Below are positions 38,201-51,426 of a stretch of DNA of 64,000 bases, one piece after another (the stretch's first letter is position 1; every line of letters begins with the position of its first letter). Where the stretch lies: the NCBI RefSeq assembly GCF_029227915.1, contig NC_079880.1, positions 29,507,501 to 29,571,500 of the forward strand. Reading direction: 5' to 3'. A program made the position numbers and the translations under genes. A model generated the notes under the pieces. It saw only the letters and a program-made list of their open reading frames with translations, was not told the origin of the DNA and searched no databases. The DNA comes from Hydractinia symbiolongicarpus (Eukaryota; Cnidaria; Hydrozoa; Anthoathecata; Hydractiniidae).

Positions 38201-38815
38201 ATTAAACTTCTTTTATTCAGCGTCCCATCAAAAATGAAAACATTTTTGAAAACTACAAGTCTCATGCGTTTTAGTGGTGAAAAAATATTTTAAAAAATCG
38301 TTCGGGAAATGAGTTTACTCCCTGGGTACTTTCTTTGTATACTTTTGACTATACGGGCCGAGTCCGGGATTTACGGAAAGTCGCGGGTTTTAGATTGCCG
38401 ACGATTAAACTTCTTTTATTCAGCGTCTCATCAAAAATGAAAACATTTTTAAAAACTACAAGTCTCATGCGTTTTAGTGGTGAAATAATAATTTAAAAAA
38501 TCGTTCGGGAAATGAGTTTACACCCTGGGTACTTTCTTTGTATACTTTTGACTTTACAGGTCCAGTCCGGGATTTACGGGAAATCGCAGTTTTTCGTTTG
38601 CCGGCGTTTAAACTTCTTTTATTCAGCGTCTCATCAAAAATGAAAACAAGTTTGAAGACTACAAGTCTCATGCGTTTTAGTGGTGAAAAAATATTTTAAA
38701 AAATCGTTCGGGAAATGAGTTTACTCCCTGGGTACTTTCTTTGTATACTTTTGACTATACGGGCCAAGCCCGGGATTTACGGGGAATCGCGGGTTTTCGT
38801 TTGCCGGCGATTAAA
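35280..38815 (+). repeat. 24-monomer-offset duplication, first copy
   Basis: This 3.5-kb stretch recurs at about 40,150-43,685 with an exact 4,870-bp offset (24 x 203 less 2). Shared rare variants include ATCAAATATGAGAAC, TTTAATCCCCGGG, TTTATGTACTTTTG, TAATTTTAAAAATCG and GTGTAAACTTC. It overlaps the 3' part of segmental duplication copy 1, and part of it appears a third time after 52.1 kb. Confidence 0.82.
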
Positions 38816-40149
38816 CTTCTTTTATTCAGCGTCTCATCAAAAATGAAAACATTTTTGAAAACTACAAGTCTTATGCGTTTTAGTGGTGAAAAAATAATTT
38901 AAAAAATTGTTCTGGAAATGAGTTTACTCACAGGGTACTTTCTTTATATACATTCGACTATACGGCCCAAGCCCGGGATTTACGGGAAATCGCGGGTTTT
39001 CGTTTGCCGGCGATTAAACTTCTTTTATTCAGCGTCCCATCAAAAATGAAAACATTTTTGAAAACTACAAGTCTCATGCGTTTTAGTGGTGAAAAAATAT
39101 TTTAAAAAATCGTTCGGGAAATGAGTTAACTCTCTGGGTACTTTCTTTGTATACTTTTGACTATACGGGCCGAGTCCGGGATTTACGGAAAGTCGCGGGT
39201 TTTAGTTTGCCGACGATTAAACTTCTTTTATTCAGCGTCTCATCAAAAATGAAAACATTTTTAAAAACTACAAGTCTCATGGGCTTTAGAGGTGAAATAA
39301 TAATTTAAAAAATCGTTCGGGTAATGAGTTTACACCCGGGGTACTTTCTTTGTATACTTTTGACTATACGGGCCGAGTCCGGGATTTTCGGTAAATCGCA
39401 GGTTTTCGTTTGCCGGCGATTAAACTTCTTTTATTCAGCGTCTCATCAAAAATGAAAACATTTTTGAAAACTACAAGTCTCATGCGTTTTATTGGTGAAA
39501 AAATAATTTAAAAAATCGTTCGGGAAATGAGTTTACTCCCTGGGTACTTTCTTTGTATACTTTTGATTATACGGGCCGAGTCCGGGGTTTTCGGGAAATG
39601 GCGGGTTTTCGTTTGCCGGCGATTAAACTTCTTTTATTCAGCGTCTCATCAAAAATAAAACATTTTTGAAAACTACAAGTCTCATGCGTTTTAGTGGTGA
39701 AAAGATAATTTAAAAAATCGTTCGGGAAATGAGTTTACTCCCTGGGTACTTTCTTTGTATTCTTTTGACTTTACAGGTCCAGTCCGGGATTTACGGGAAA
39801 TCGCAGGTTTTCGTTTGCCGGCGTTTGAACTTCTTTTATTCAGCGTCTCATCAAAAATGAAAACAAGTTTGAAGACTACAAGTCTCATGCGTTTTAGTGG
39901 TGAAAAAATAATTTAAAAAATCGTTCGGGAAATGAGTTTACTCCCTGGGTACTTTCTTTGTATACTTTTGACTATCCGGGCCAAGCCCGGGATTTACGGG
40001 AAATCGCGGGTTTTCGTTTGCCGGCGATTAAACTTCTTTTATTCAGCGTCTCATCAAAAATGAAAACATTTTTGAAAACTACAAGTCTTATGCGTTTTAG
40101 TGGTGAAAGAATAATTTAAATAATCGTTCTGGAAAGGAGTTTACTCACA

Positions 40150-43100
40150 AGGTACTCTCTTTATATACATTCGACTATACGGCCCAAGCCCGGGATTTAC
40201 GGGAAATCGCGGGTTTTCGTTTGCCGGCGATTAAACCTCTTTCATTAAGCGTCTCATCAAATATGAGAACATTTTTGAAAACTACAAGTCTCATGCGTTT
40301 TAGTGGTGAAAAAAAAATTTAAAAAATCGTTCGGAAAATGAGTTTAATCCCCGGGTACTTTCTTTGTAAACTTTTCACTATACAGGCCGAGTCCGGGATT
40401 TACGGGAAATCGCGGGTTTTCGTTTGCCGGCGATTAAACTTCTTTTATTCAGCGTCCCATCAAAAATGAAAACATTTTTGAAAACTACAAGTCTCATGCG
40501 TTTTAGTGGTGAAAAAATAATTTAAAAAATCGTTCGGAAAATGAGTTTACTCCCTGGGTACTCTCTTTGTATACTTTTGACTATACGGGCCGAGTCCGGG
40601 ATTTACGGGAAGTCGCGGGTTTTCGTTTGCCGGCGATTAAACTTCTTTTATTCAGCGTCTCATCAAAAATGAAAACATTTTTAAAAACTACAAGTCTCAT
40701 GGGCTTTAGTGGTGAAATAATAATTTAAAAAATCGTTCGGGAAATGAGTTTACACCCTGGCTACTTTCTTTATGTACTTTTGACTATACGGGCCGAGTCC
40801 GGGATTTACAGGAAATCGCGGGTTTTTCTTTGCCGGCGATTAAACTTCTTTTATTCAGCGTCCCATCAAAAATGAAAACATTTTTGAAAACTACAAGTCT
40901 CATGCGTTTTAGTGGTGAAAAAATAATTTAAAAAATCGTTCGGGAAATGAGTTTACTCCCTGGGTACTTTCTTTGTATACTTTTGACTATACGGGCCGAG
41001 TCCGGGATTTACGGAAAGTCGCGGGTTTTAGTTTGCCGGCGATTAAACTTCTTTTATTCAGCGTCTCATCAAAAATGAAAACATTTTTAAAAACTACAAG
41101 TCTTATGGGCTTTAGAGGTGAAATAATAATTTTAAAAATCGTTCGGGTAATGAGTTTACACCCGGAGTACTTTCTTTGTATACTTTTTACTATACGGGCC
41201 GAGTCCGGGATTTTCGGTAAATCGCAGGTTTTCGTTTGCCGGCGATTAAACTTCTTTTATTCAGCGTCTCATCAAAAATGAAAACATTTTTGAAAACTAC
41301 AAGTCTCATGCGTTTTAGTGGTGAAAAAATAATTTAAAAAGTCGTTCGGGAAATGAGTTTACTCCCTGGGTACTTTCTTTGTATACTTTTGATTATACGG
41401 GCCGAGTCCGGGGTTTCCGGGAAATGGCGGGTTTTCGTTTGCCGGCGATTAAACTTCTTTTATTCAGCGTCTCATCAAAAATAAAACATTTTTGAAAACT
41501 ACAAGTCTCATGCGTTTTAGTGGTGAAAAGATAATTAAAAAAATCGTTCGGGAAATGGGTTTACACCCTGGGTACTTTCTTTGTATACTTTTGACTTTAC
41601 AGGTCCAGTCCGGGATTTACGGGAAATCGCAGGTTTTCGTTTGCCGGCGTTTAAACTTCTTTTATTCAGCGTCTCATCAAAAATGAAAACAAGTTTGAAG
41701 ACTACAAGTCTCATGCGTTTTAGTGGTGAAAAAATAATTTTAAAAATCGTTCGGGAAATGAGTTTACTCCCTGGGTACTTTCTTTGTATACTTTTGACTA
41801 TACGGGCCAAGCCCGGGATTTACGGGAAATCGCGGGTTTTCGTTTGCCGGCGATCAAACTTCTTTTATTCAGCGTCTCATCAAAAATGAAAACATTTTTG
41901 AAAACTACAAGTCTTATGCGTTTTAGTGGTGAAAAAATAATTTAAAAAATCGTTCTGGAAATGAGTTTACTCACAGGGTACTTTCTTTATATACATTCGA
42001 CTATACGGCCCAAGCCCGGGATTTACGGGAAATCGCGGGTTTTTGTTTGCCGGCGATTAAACCTCTTTCATTAAGCGTCTCATCAAAAATGAAAACACTT
42101 TTGAAAACTACAAGTCTCATGCGTTTTAATGGTGAAAAAAAAATTTAAAAAATCGTTCGGAAAATGAGTTTACTCCCCGGGTACTTTCTTTGTATACTTT
42201 TGACTTTACAGGTCCAGTCCGGGATTTACAGGAAATCGCAGGTTTTCGTTTGCCGGCGTGTAAACTTCTTTTATTCAGCGTCTCATCAAAAATGAAAACA
42301 AGTTTGAAGACTACAAGTCTCATGCGTTTTAGTGGTGAAAAAATAATTTAAAAAATCGTTCGGGAAATGAGTTTACTCCCTGGGTACTTTCTTTGTATAC
42401 TTTTGACTATACGGGCCAAGCCCCGGATTTACGGGAAATCGCGGGTTTTCGTTTGCCGGCGATTAAACTTCTTTTATTCAGCGTCTCATCAAAAATGAAA
42501 ACATTTTTGAAAACTACAAGTCTTATGCGTTTTAGTGGTGAAAAAATAATTTAAAAAATCGTTCTGGAAATGAGTTTACTCACAGGGTACCTTCTTTATA
42601 TACATTCGACTATACGGCCCAAGCCCGGGATTTACGGGAAATCGCGGGTTTTCGTTTGCCGGCGATTAAACCTCTTTCATTAAGCGTCTCATCAAAAATG
42701 AAAACACTTTTAAAAACTACAAGTCTCATGCGTTTTAGTGGTGAAAAAAAAATTTAAAAAATCGTTCGGAAAAAGAATTTACTCCCCGGGTACTTTCTTT
42801 GTAAACTTTTGACTATACAGGCCGAGTCCGGGATTTACGGGAAATCGCGGGTTTTCGTTTGCCGGCGATTAAACTTCTTTTATTCAGCGTCCCATTAAAA
42901 ATGAAAACATTTTTGAAAACTACAAGTCTCATGCGTTTTAGTGGTGAAAAAATATTTTAAAAAATCGTTCGGGAAATGAGTTTACTCCCTGGGTACTTTC
43001 TTTGTATACTTTTGACTATACGGGCCGAGTCCGGGATTTACGGAAAGTCGCGGGTTTTAGATTGCCGACGATTAAACTTCTTTTATTCAGCGTCCCATCA

Positions 43101-43685
43101 AAAATGAAAACATTTTTGAAAACTACAAGTCTCATGCGTTTTAGTGGTGAAAAAATATTTTAAAAAATCGTTTGGGAAATGAGTTTACTCCCTGGGTACT
43201 TTCTTTGTATACTTTTGACTATACGGGCCGAGTCCGGGATTTACGGAAAGTCGCGGGTTTTAGATTGCCGACGATTAAACTTCTTTTATTCAGCGTCTCA
43301 TCAAAAATGAAAACATTTTTAAAAACTACAAGTCTCATGCGTTTTAGTGGTGAAATAATAATTTAAAAAATCGTTCGGGAAATGAGTTTACACCCTGGGT
43401 ACTTTCTTTGTATACTTTTGACTTTACAGGTCCAGTCCGGGATTTACGGGAAATCGCAGGTTTTCGTTTGCCGGCGTTTAAACTTCTTTTATTCAGCGTC
43501 TCATCAAAAATGAAAACAAGTTTGAAGACTACAAGTCTCATGCGTTTTAGTGGTGAAAAAATATTTTAAAAAATCGTTCGGGAAATGAGTTTACTCCCTG
43601 GGTACTTTCTTTGTATACTTTTGACTATACGGGCCAAGCCCGGGATTTACGGGGAATCGCGGGTTTTCGTTTGCCGGCGATTAAA
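40150..43685 (+). repeat. 24-monomer-offset duplication, second copy
   Basis: Matches 35,280-38,815 at +4,870 bp with few differences. It starts within a monomer reading GGAAAGGAGTTTACTCACAAGG, where the first copy has GGAAATGAGTTTACTCACAGGG. It ends within a monomer that switches from TTCTTTTATTCAG to CCTCTTTCATTAAG, the breakpoint of the adjacent 1,015-bp duplication. Confidence 0.82.
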
Positions 43686-44700
43686 CCTCTTTCATTAAGC
43701 GTCTCATCAAAAATGAAAACACTTTTAAAAACTACAAGTCTCATGCGTTTTAGTGGTGAAAAAAAAATTTAAAAAATCGTTCGGAAAAAGAATTTACTCC
43801 CCGGGTACTTTCTTTGTAAACTTTTGACTATACAGGCCGAGTCCGGGATTTACGGGAAATCGCGGGTTTTCGTTTGCCGGCGATTAAACTTCTTTTATTC
43901 AGCGTCCCATCAAAAATGAAAACATTTTTGAAAACTACAAGTCTCATGCGTTTTAGTGGTGAAAAAATATTTTAAAAAATCGTTCGGGAAATGAGTTTAC
44001 TCCCTGGGTACTTTCTTTGTATACTTTTGACTATACGGGCCGAGTCCGGGATTTACGGAAAGTCGCGGGTTTTAGATTGCCGACGATTAAACTTCTTTTA
44101 TTCAGCGTCCCATCAAAAATGAAAACATTTTTGAAAACTACAAGTCTCATGCGTTTTAGTGGTGAAAAAATATTTTAAAAAATCGTTCGGGAAATGAGTT
44201 TACTCCCTGGGTACTTTCTTTGTATACTTTTGACTATACGGGCCGAGTCCGGGATTTACGGAAAGTCGCGGGTTTTAGATTGCCGACGATTAAACTTCTT
44301 TTATTCAGCGTCTCATCAAAAATGAAAACATTTTTAAAAACTACAAGTCTCATGCGTTTTAGTGGTGAAATAATAATTTAAAAAATCGTTCGGGAAATGA
44401 GTTTACACCCTGGGTACTTTCTTTGTATACTTTTGACTTTACAGGTCCAGTCCGGGATTTACGGGAAATCGCAGGTTTTCGTTTGCCGGCGTTTAAACTT
44501 CTTTTATTCAGCGTCTCATCAAAAATGAAAACAAGTTTGAAGACTACAAGTCTCATGCGTTTTAGTGGTGAAAAAATATTTTAAAAAATCGTTCGGGAAA
44601 TGAGTTTACTCCCTGGGTACTTTCTTTGTATACTTTTGACTATACGGGCCAAGCCCGGGATTTACGGGGAATCGCGGGTTTTCGTTTGCCGGCGATTAAA
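42670..44700 (+). repeat. Tandem pair of 5-monomer units (1,015 bp)
   Basis: Two adjacent 1,015-bp units, about 42,670-43,684 and 43,685-44,699, each begin at CCTCTTTCATTAAG and contain the GGAAAAAGAATTTAC, AAAATATTTTAA, TAGATTGCCGACG and GACTTTACAGG monomers in the same order. The corresponding region at 37.8-38.8 kb has only one unit, so this is a duplication made after the 4,870-bp event. Confidence 0.8.
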
Positions 44701-47700
44701 CTTCTTTTATTCAGCGTCTCATCAAAAATGAAAACATTTTTGAAAACTACAAGTCTTATGCGTTTTAGTGGTGAAAAAATAATTTAAAAAATTGTTCTGG
44801 AAATGAGTTTACTCACAGGGTACTTTCTTTATATACATTCGACTATACGGCCCAAGCCCGGGATTTACGGGAAATCGCGGGTTTTCGTTTGCCGGCGATT
44901 AAACCTCTTTCATTAAACGTCTCATCAAAAATGAAAACACTTTTGAAAACTACAAGTCTCATGCGTTTTAGTGGTGAAAAAAAAATTTAAAAAATCGTTC
45001 GGAAAATGAGTTTACTCCCCGGGTACTTTCTTTGTAAACTTTTGACTATACAGGCCGAGTCCGGGATTTACGGGAAATCGCGGGTTTTCGTTTGCCGGCG
45101 ATTAAACTTCTCTTATTCAGGGTTCCATCAAAAATGAAAACATTTTTGAAAACTACAAGTCTCATGCGTTTTAGTGGTGAAAAAATATTTTAAAAAATCG
45201 TTCGGGAAATGAGTTAACTCTCTGGGTACTTTCTTTGTATACTTTTGACTATACGGGCCGAGTCCGGGATTTACGGAAAGTCGCGGGTTTTAGTTTGCCG
45301 ACGATTAAACTTTTTTTATTCAGCGTCTCATCAAAAATGAAAACATTTTTAAAAACTACAAGTCTCATGGGCTTTAGAGGTGAAATAATAATTTAAAAAA
45401 TCGTTCGGGTAATGAGTTTACACCCGGGGTACTTTCTTTGTATACTTTTGACTATACGGGCCGAGTCCGGGATTTTCGGTAAATCGCAGGTTTTCGTTTG
45501 CCGGCGATTAAACTTCTTTTATTCAGCGTCTCATCAAAAATGAAAACATTTTTGAAAACTACAAGTCTCATGCGTTTTAGTGGTGAAAAAATAATTTAAA
45601 AAATCGTTCGGGAAATGAGTTTACTCCCTGGGTACTTTCTTTGTATACTTTTGATTATACGGGCCGAGTCCGGGGTTTTCGGGAAATGGCGGGTTTTCGT
45701 TTGCCGGCGATTAAACTTCTTTTATTCAGCGTCTCATCAAAAATAAAACATTTTTGAAAACTACAAGTCTCATGCGTTTTAGTGGTGAAAAGATAATTTA
45801 AAAAATCGTTCGGGAAATGAGTTTACACCCTGGGTACTTTCTTTGTATTCTTTTGACTTTACAGGTCCAGTCCGGGATTTACGGGAAATCGCAGGTTTTC
45901 GTTTGCCGGCGTTTGAACTTCTTTTATTCAGCGTCTCATCAAAAATGAAAACAAGTTTGAAGACTACAAGTCTCATGCGTTTTAGTGGTGAAAAAATAAT
46001 TTAAAAAATCGTTCGGGAAATGAGTTTACTCCCTGGGTACTTTCTTTGTATACTTTTGACTATCCGGGCCAAGCCCGGGATTTACGGGAAATCGCGGGTT
46101 TTCGTTTGCCGGCGATTAAACTTCTTTTATTCAGCGTCTCATCAAAAATGAAAACATTTTTGAAAACTACAAGTCTTATGCGTTTTAGTGGTGAAAGAAT
46201 AATTTAAATAATCGTTCTGGAAAGGAGTTTACTCACAGGGTACTCTCTTTATATACATTCGACTATACGGCCCAAGCCCGGGATTTACGGGAAATCGCGG
46301 GTTTTCGTTTGCCGGCGATTAAACTTCTTTTATTCAGCGTCTCATCAACAATGAAAACATTTTTGAAAACTACAAGTCTCATGCGTTTTAGTGGTGAAAA
46401 AATATTTTAAAATATCGTTCGGGAAATGAGTTAACTCCCTGGGTACTTTCTTTGTATACTTTTGACTATACGGGCCGAGTCCGGGATTTACGGAAAGTCG
46501 CGGGTTTTAGTTTGCCGACGATTAAACTTCTTTTATTCAGCGTCTCATCAAAAATGAAAACATTTTTGAAAACTACAAGTCTCATGCGCTTTAGTGGTGA
46601 AAAAATAATTTAAAAAATCGTTCGGGAAATGAGTTTACTCACAGGGTACTCTCTATATACACATTCGACTATACGGCCCAAGCCCGGGATTTACGGGAAA
46701 TCGCGGGTTTTCGTTTGCCGGCGATTAAACTTCTTTTATTCAGCGTCTCATCAACAATGAAAACATTTTTGAAAACTACAAGTCTCATGCGTTTTAGAGG
46801 TGAAATAATAATTTAAAAAATCGTTCGGGTAATGAGTTTACACCCGGGGTACTTTCTTTGTATACTTTTGACTATACGGGCCGAGTCTGGGATTTTCGGT
46901 AAATCGCAGGTTTTCGTTTCCGGCGGTTAAACTTCTTTTATTCAGCGTCTCATCAAAAATGAAAACATTTTTAAAAACTACAAGTCTCATGCGTTTTAGT
47001 GGTGAAAAAATAATTTAAAAAATCGTTCGGGAAATGAGTTTACACCCTGGGTACTTTCTTTGTATACTTTTGACTTTACAGGTCCAGTCCGGGATTTACG
47101 GGAAATCGCAGGTTTTCGTTTGCCGGAGTTTAAACTTCTTTTATTCAGCGTCTCATCAAAAATGAAAACAAGTTTGAAGACTACAAGTCTCATGCGTTTT
47201 AGTGGTGAAAAAATAATTTAAAAAATCGTTCGGGAAATGAGTTTACTCCCTGGGTACTTTCTTTGTATACTTTTGACTATCCGGGCCAAGCCCGGGATTT
47301 ACGGGAAATCGCGGGTTTTCGTTTGCCGGCGATTAAACTTCTTTTATTCAGCGTCTCATCAAAAATGAAAACATTTTTGAAAACTACAAGTCTTATGCAT
47401 TTTAGTGGTGAAAAAATAATTTAAAAAATCGTTCTGGAAATGAGTTTACTCACAGGGTACTTTCTTTATATACATTCGACTATACGGCCCAAGCCCGGGA
47501 TTTACGGGAAATCGCGGGTTTTCGTTTGCCGGCGATTAAACTTCTTTTATTCAGCGTCTCATCAACAATGAAAACATTTTTGAAAACTACAAGTCTCATG
47601 CGTTTTAGTGGTGAAAAAATAATTTAAAAAATCGTTCGGAAAATGAGTTTACTCCCTGGGTACTTTCTTTGTATACTTTTGATTATACGGGCCGAGTCCA

Positions 47701-48439
47701 GGGTTTCCGGGAAATGGCGGGTTTTCGTTTGCCGGCGATTAAACTTCTTTTATTCAGCGTCTCATCAAAAATAAAACATTTTTGAAAACTACAAGTCTCA
47801 TGCGTTTTAGTAGTGAAAAGATAATTTAAAAAATCGTTCGGGAAATGAGTTTACACCCTGGGTACTTTCTTTGTATACTTTTGCCTTTACAGGTCCAGTC
47901 CGGGATTTACGGGAAATCGCGGGTTTTCGTTTGCCGGCGATTAAACTTCTTTTATTCAGCGTCTCATCAAAAATGAAAACATTTTTGAAAACTACAAGTC
48001 TTATGCGTTTTAGTGGTGAAAAAATAATTTAAAAAATCGTTCTGGAAATGAGTTTACTCACAGGGTACTTTCTTTATATACATTCGACTATACGGCCCAA
48101 GCCCGGGATTTACGGGAAATCGCGGGTTTTCGTTTGCCGGCGATTAAACCTCTTTCATTAAACGTCTCATCAAAAATGAAAACACTTTTAAAAACTACAA
48201 GTCTCATGCGTTTTAGTGGTGAAAAAAAAATTTAAAAAATCGTTCGGAAAATGAGTTTACTCCCTGGGTATTTTCTTTGTATACTTTTTACTATACGGGC
48301 CAAGCCCGGGACTTGGGGGAAATCGCTGGTTTTCGTTTGCCGGCGATTAAACCTCTTTCATTAAGCGTCTCATCAAAAATGAAAACATTTTTGAAAACTA
48401 CAAGTCTCATGCGTTTTAGTGGTGAAAAAATAATTTAAA

Positions 48440-48476
48440 CTAGAAATTAAAAAAAAGGTTGCGAAGCATTTCGCAA
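48440..48476 (-). repeat. Element 3' terminus: CTAG end with subterminal hairpin, copy 2
   Basis: Identical to the copy-1 terminus: CTAG at 48,440-48,443 and the TTGCGAA/TTCGCAA hairpin at 48,459-48,476. Its preservation reflects recent duplication and is not independent evidence of function. Confidence 0.65.
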
Positions 48477-50953
48477 GTTGCAAGCAAAATTAAACTATCC
48501 AATACTTTGTCCCTAGCGCTTCTTGTTTAATTGGCGCTAACATCTTCCGAAATACATCAAAATTGAATATCACATAGAAGAACCCTGGGGACGAGGTAGG
48601 AAAATAAACGCTCTGCGGAACAATTCGTTGCTCAAAAACAGTTTTTTTGCGAATAGACTGCGCGAGTATTTGATGTGCGTGGGATATTCTTTTCAAAATG
48701 TGCGAGAAAATTAGATTACGCGAAACTAACAAAAACGAATAACGCGTGTTAAAATTTTGTACTGCCTTTTCCCACAGAATGGTAAAAGTAAAGAGCGCAA
48801 TACAAAATTACACTTTTAGCAGTATTCCGAAAGATATGTGATACATCGAGTTGTACTACCCGCAGAAGTTGGTCCTAACGTTAACGATTTCGTAAATGAC
48901 CTCACAACAAAACAGTATTTTTTTCACGTAAAAATACCGGCAGTAGAAGCCACAGAATCTGCTGGAACGAATTTCGAAAACTCACGGGAAACAATTAAAA
49001 CAAAAACAAACAAATCAAAACAGTTTTTTAACTTTATCAAGATTTATTAAATAGCTTCAAATTTGGGCAGAAAAACAATAACGGATTCGCCTTCTTTTCA
49101 CCACACGCATTAGAAGATTACATCACTCACTCCCATTGTACACAATCTAAAAGAAAAAGAAAACATTTTCATATAGTGAAGCTTCCAGTGCCTTTAAGGG
49201 ATGGCCAAGTCAATGGAATTGAAAGCACTGTTTTTCATCTTATAAATAATTAAGGCTAATTCGGAAAAGTATAAAAGAAAAAAACTAAACAATTTGGCAA
49301 CTTTACTAATTTTATACGCAAAGTTCCAACCATACCAACAGTTTCCAAATCTGACAAAATAATTTTAGAAGTGTTTATTTTTTTAAAATTTGATTGATGC
49401 AAGGCCAAGGGAAATTAAATAAGTTTATTGTCCTAGACCCATTTAAAAACATATGCTTCTCATCATTCGGTTTTTTTTCAACCAACATTAATGTAATCAC
49501 CCAGAGGAAATTATAATGTCTCTTGTGTGTGTTTTAGAAGCTGAGTACACAAATACACAAATATTACAAGTGCTGAACTTTGGCAATCATATTTTGCAAT
49601 CAGACCCTTTTAAAAACTATGCTGAACCATGTCAATTATTAAATTCAGCAATAATAGAAAAGCACCTTGGATAGGATTCTTTGTTGGGCGAATAAAATGA
49701 CTGACAAATGGTTTATCGTGAATGAAATAGTAATTTTTACACAAATAATTTAAAAAATAATGAACTTTGTTATGTGGGTTGTTCTTAAACACACGTGGGC
49801 GGTGGACAAAAAACTGTGATGTAATTTCTCTTGGTCTATTATTCCTGAGAATATTCTAAAATAAGAGGGTGTCAATAAGCTGCAAACAGCCACATATATA
49901 AGGGCGAGTTCGGGCAACTTTTCCAATTAAATTAGTGATTGTCTTCCAAAACCGCCCGCACTTTCCCGAACTTGCCTGGAGCATTTTCAAAATTCAATTT
50001 CTTGTAACATACCTTGTGGACGATAGTTGCTTTAAGAGAAAGAAGTTATTAAAAATTAAAAGTTATTTACAAGTAAATTTTATCAAAAACCATCAAAAAC
50101 AGTTCTTTTAAGAACTTTACTACCACATAGTTTACTTTATGGTCTATGCAGGTTTTTTCAGGTGAATACTTCAATTTTTTTGCAAAACGCTAAACTTGCC
50201 CAAAAACGCCTGCACGTTATACGGCGTATGCAGCTTATCAGCACCTTTGTTCTAAAATTACAAGCAGTTTCGAAGATGCCAACGCCGTTTAGAGGACGTG
50301 GTGCGGCTTGGGCATCCTTGAAGTTCTGTTTAATGACAGTTTTAATGTTTTAATGTCGTTTTAAACCTTGTTCTCAGGGAGGGTGTACGGAAAACTAATT
50401 CCTATTGACAATTACATTGCTGTTGGTTTGATAGCAAAAGTGGATATTTTTTTAATTACTGAAACAGGTTACTTATATAATAAATAAAAAATGATAAAAA
50501 ACGGTTGGTCAGCTCACTCTAGCGCCCAGAGCTATTTGTTTTGTCTGCGCCCTAGCTACAGGTTTTCCTATATCTGGCTATCAGTTAGGTAGTAATACAG
50601 CTTCTCCATATGTATTCTACAAATTACTTTCAATTCTTTTATACAAAACTGAGCTCTAGCTAGCTACCTTTTGTGTGATTAAGCCTTACCTTGATTTGGA
50701 TAAAACCAATTAAAATTGATAATATTGTATTCTTACATCCTCTTAGAAACAATAAAATAAAACACAGCTCGGCGCGTTTTAATTGTACAAATTACTTCAA
50801 TTTTTCTTTAGGAATGGGTACCTTACACAGGAGCTTTCCAATCCAACTAAAATCTCCAGAAAAAGCACAGCAACAAAAAAGCTTAAAATACACAAGTAAA
50901 GTCGATTAGAAACAGGACTAGCAATAAATTTTTTCAAAAGAAGAAAACCGTTT
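48477..50953. other. Interior of the inserted element, no recognisable gene (copy 2)
   Basis: Duplicate of the 31,451-33,937 interior, with about ten substitutions and a 10-bp deletion. Corresponding short frames lie at minus 48,490-48,732, plus 48,838-49,050, minus 49,610-49,792, plus 50,162-50,353 and plus 50,691-50,909. One substitution changes a Val to a Leu in the 60-codon minus frame. Divergence is too low to test for coding constraint. TATATAA recurs at 49,895-49,901. Confidence 0.5.
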
Positions 50954-50996
50954 TAATACTATTATGTTTCATTAAAATACAACTATAATAGTATTA
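50954..50996. repeat. 12-bp perfect inverted repeat in the element, copy 2
   Basis: Same inverted repeat as at 33,938-33,980, unchanged in the second copy of the element. Confidence 0.6.
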
Positions 50997-51180
50997 GAAG
51001 CAAAATTTCAAAGTAATTAATTAATTATTTATACAATAATTAGCTATAATACAAAGAAATAAGGCATATTTTGGGTCTGTAAAATATACGTGTCTAAAAT
51101 GCCGACTACCGTTTCTTGTTCACGGCATATTCCTCTTTGTGTGTTCAAGTTCGGCGGACGTATAATCCGGACCAAAAGAC

Positions 51181-51211
51181 GGGGGGGGGTCAAAATCCGG
51201 GGGTGGGGGGG
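51181..51211 (+). other. G-rich tract with G-quadruplex potential, copy 2
   Basis: Same 9-5-7 G-run arrangement as at 34,165-34,195, with no change in run lengths between copies. Confidence 0.6.
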
Positions 51212-51426
51212 TACGAGCCGTACTTATTGCATTTTTTACTAAACTTATACTTTAACCCCTCGGTCCAAACTTATTTGTTTTATTAGAAAAAAAAATACCC
51301 TAGCTTTATGTGCAAAAATATCAGTCCTATTTCTTTACGCTGATTTTATATGATTTTTTTTCTATCGAAATTTTGAGAATCTCAATAATTCTCTTGGTAT
51401 ACCTCGCGTGTAGCAAACGTGCTCCA

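Larger units (their letters stand above)
34440..48439 (+). repeat. 203-bp satellite array, block 2 (about 69 monomers)
   Basis: The same satellite resumes in register immediately after the first insert: the A-tract and ATCGTTCGG that would have followed 31,413 begin at 34,440. The block holds long-range duplications. About 35.28-38.81 kb matches 40.15-43.68 kb at an offset of 4,870 bp (24 monomers less 2 bp), and a 5-mer of 1,015 bp is duplicated in tandem near 43.7 kb. Common type order runs from the CCCCGGG/TTGTAAAC type through a TAGTTTGCC/TAGAGGTG type, a GGGTAATGAG/TTTTCGGTAAATC type, a GATTATACGG/GGTTTCCGGG type and the GACTTTACAGG type. Some frames stay open across a monomer boundary because of single-base changes such as TAATTTTAAA; these give 91-113 codon frames but no recognisable protein. 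Confidence 0.97.
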
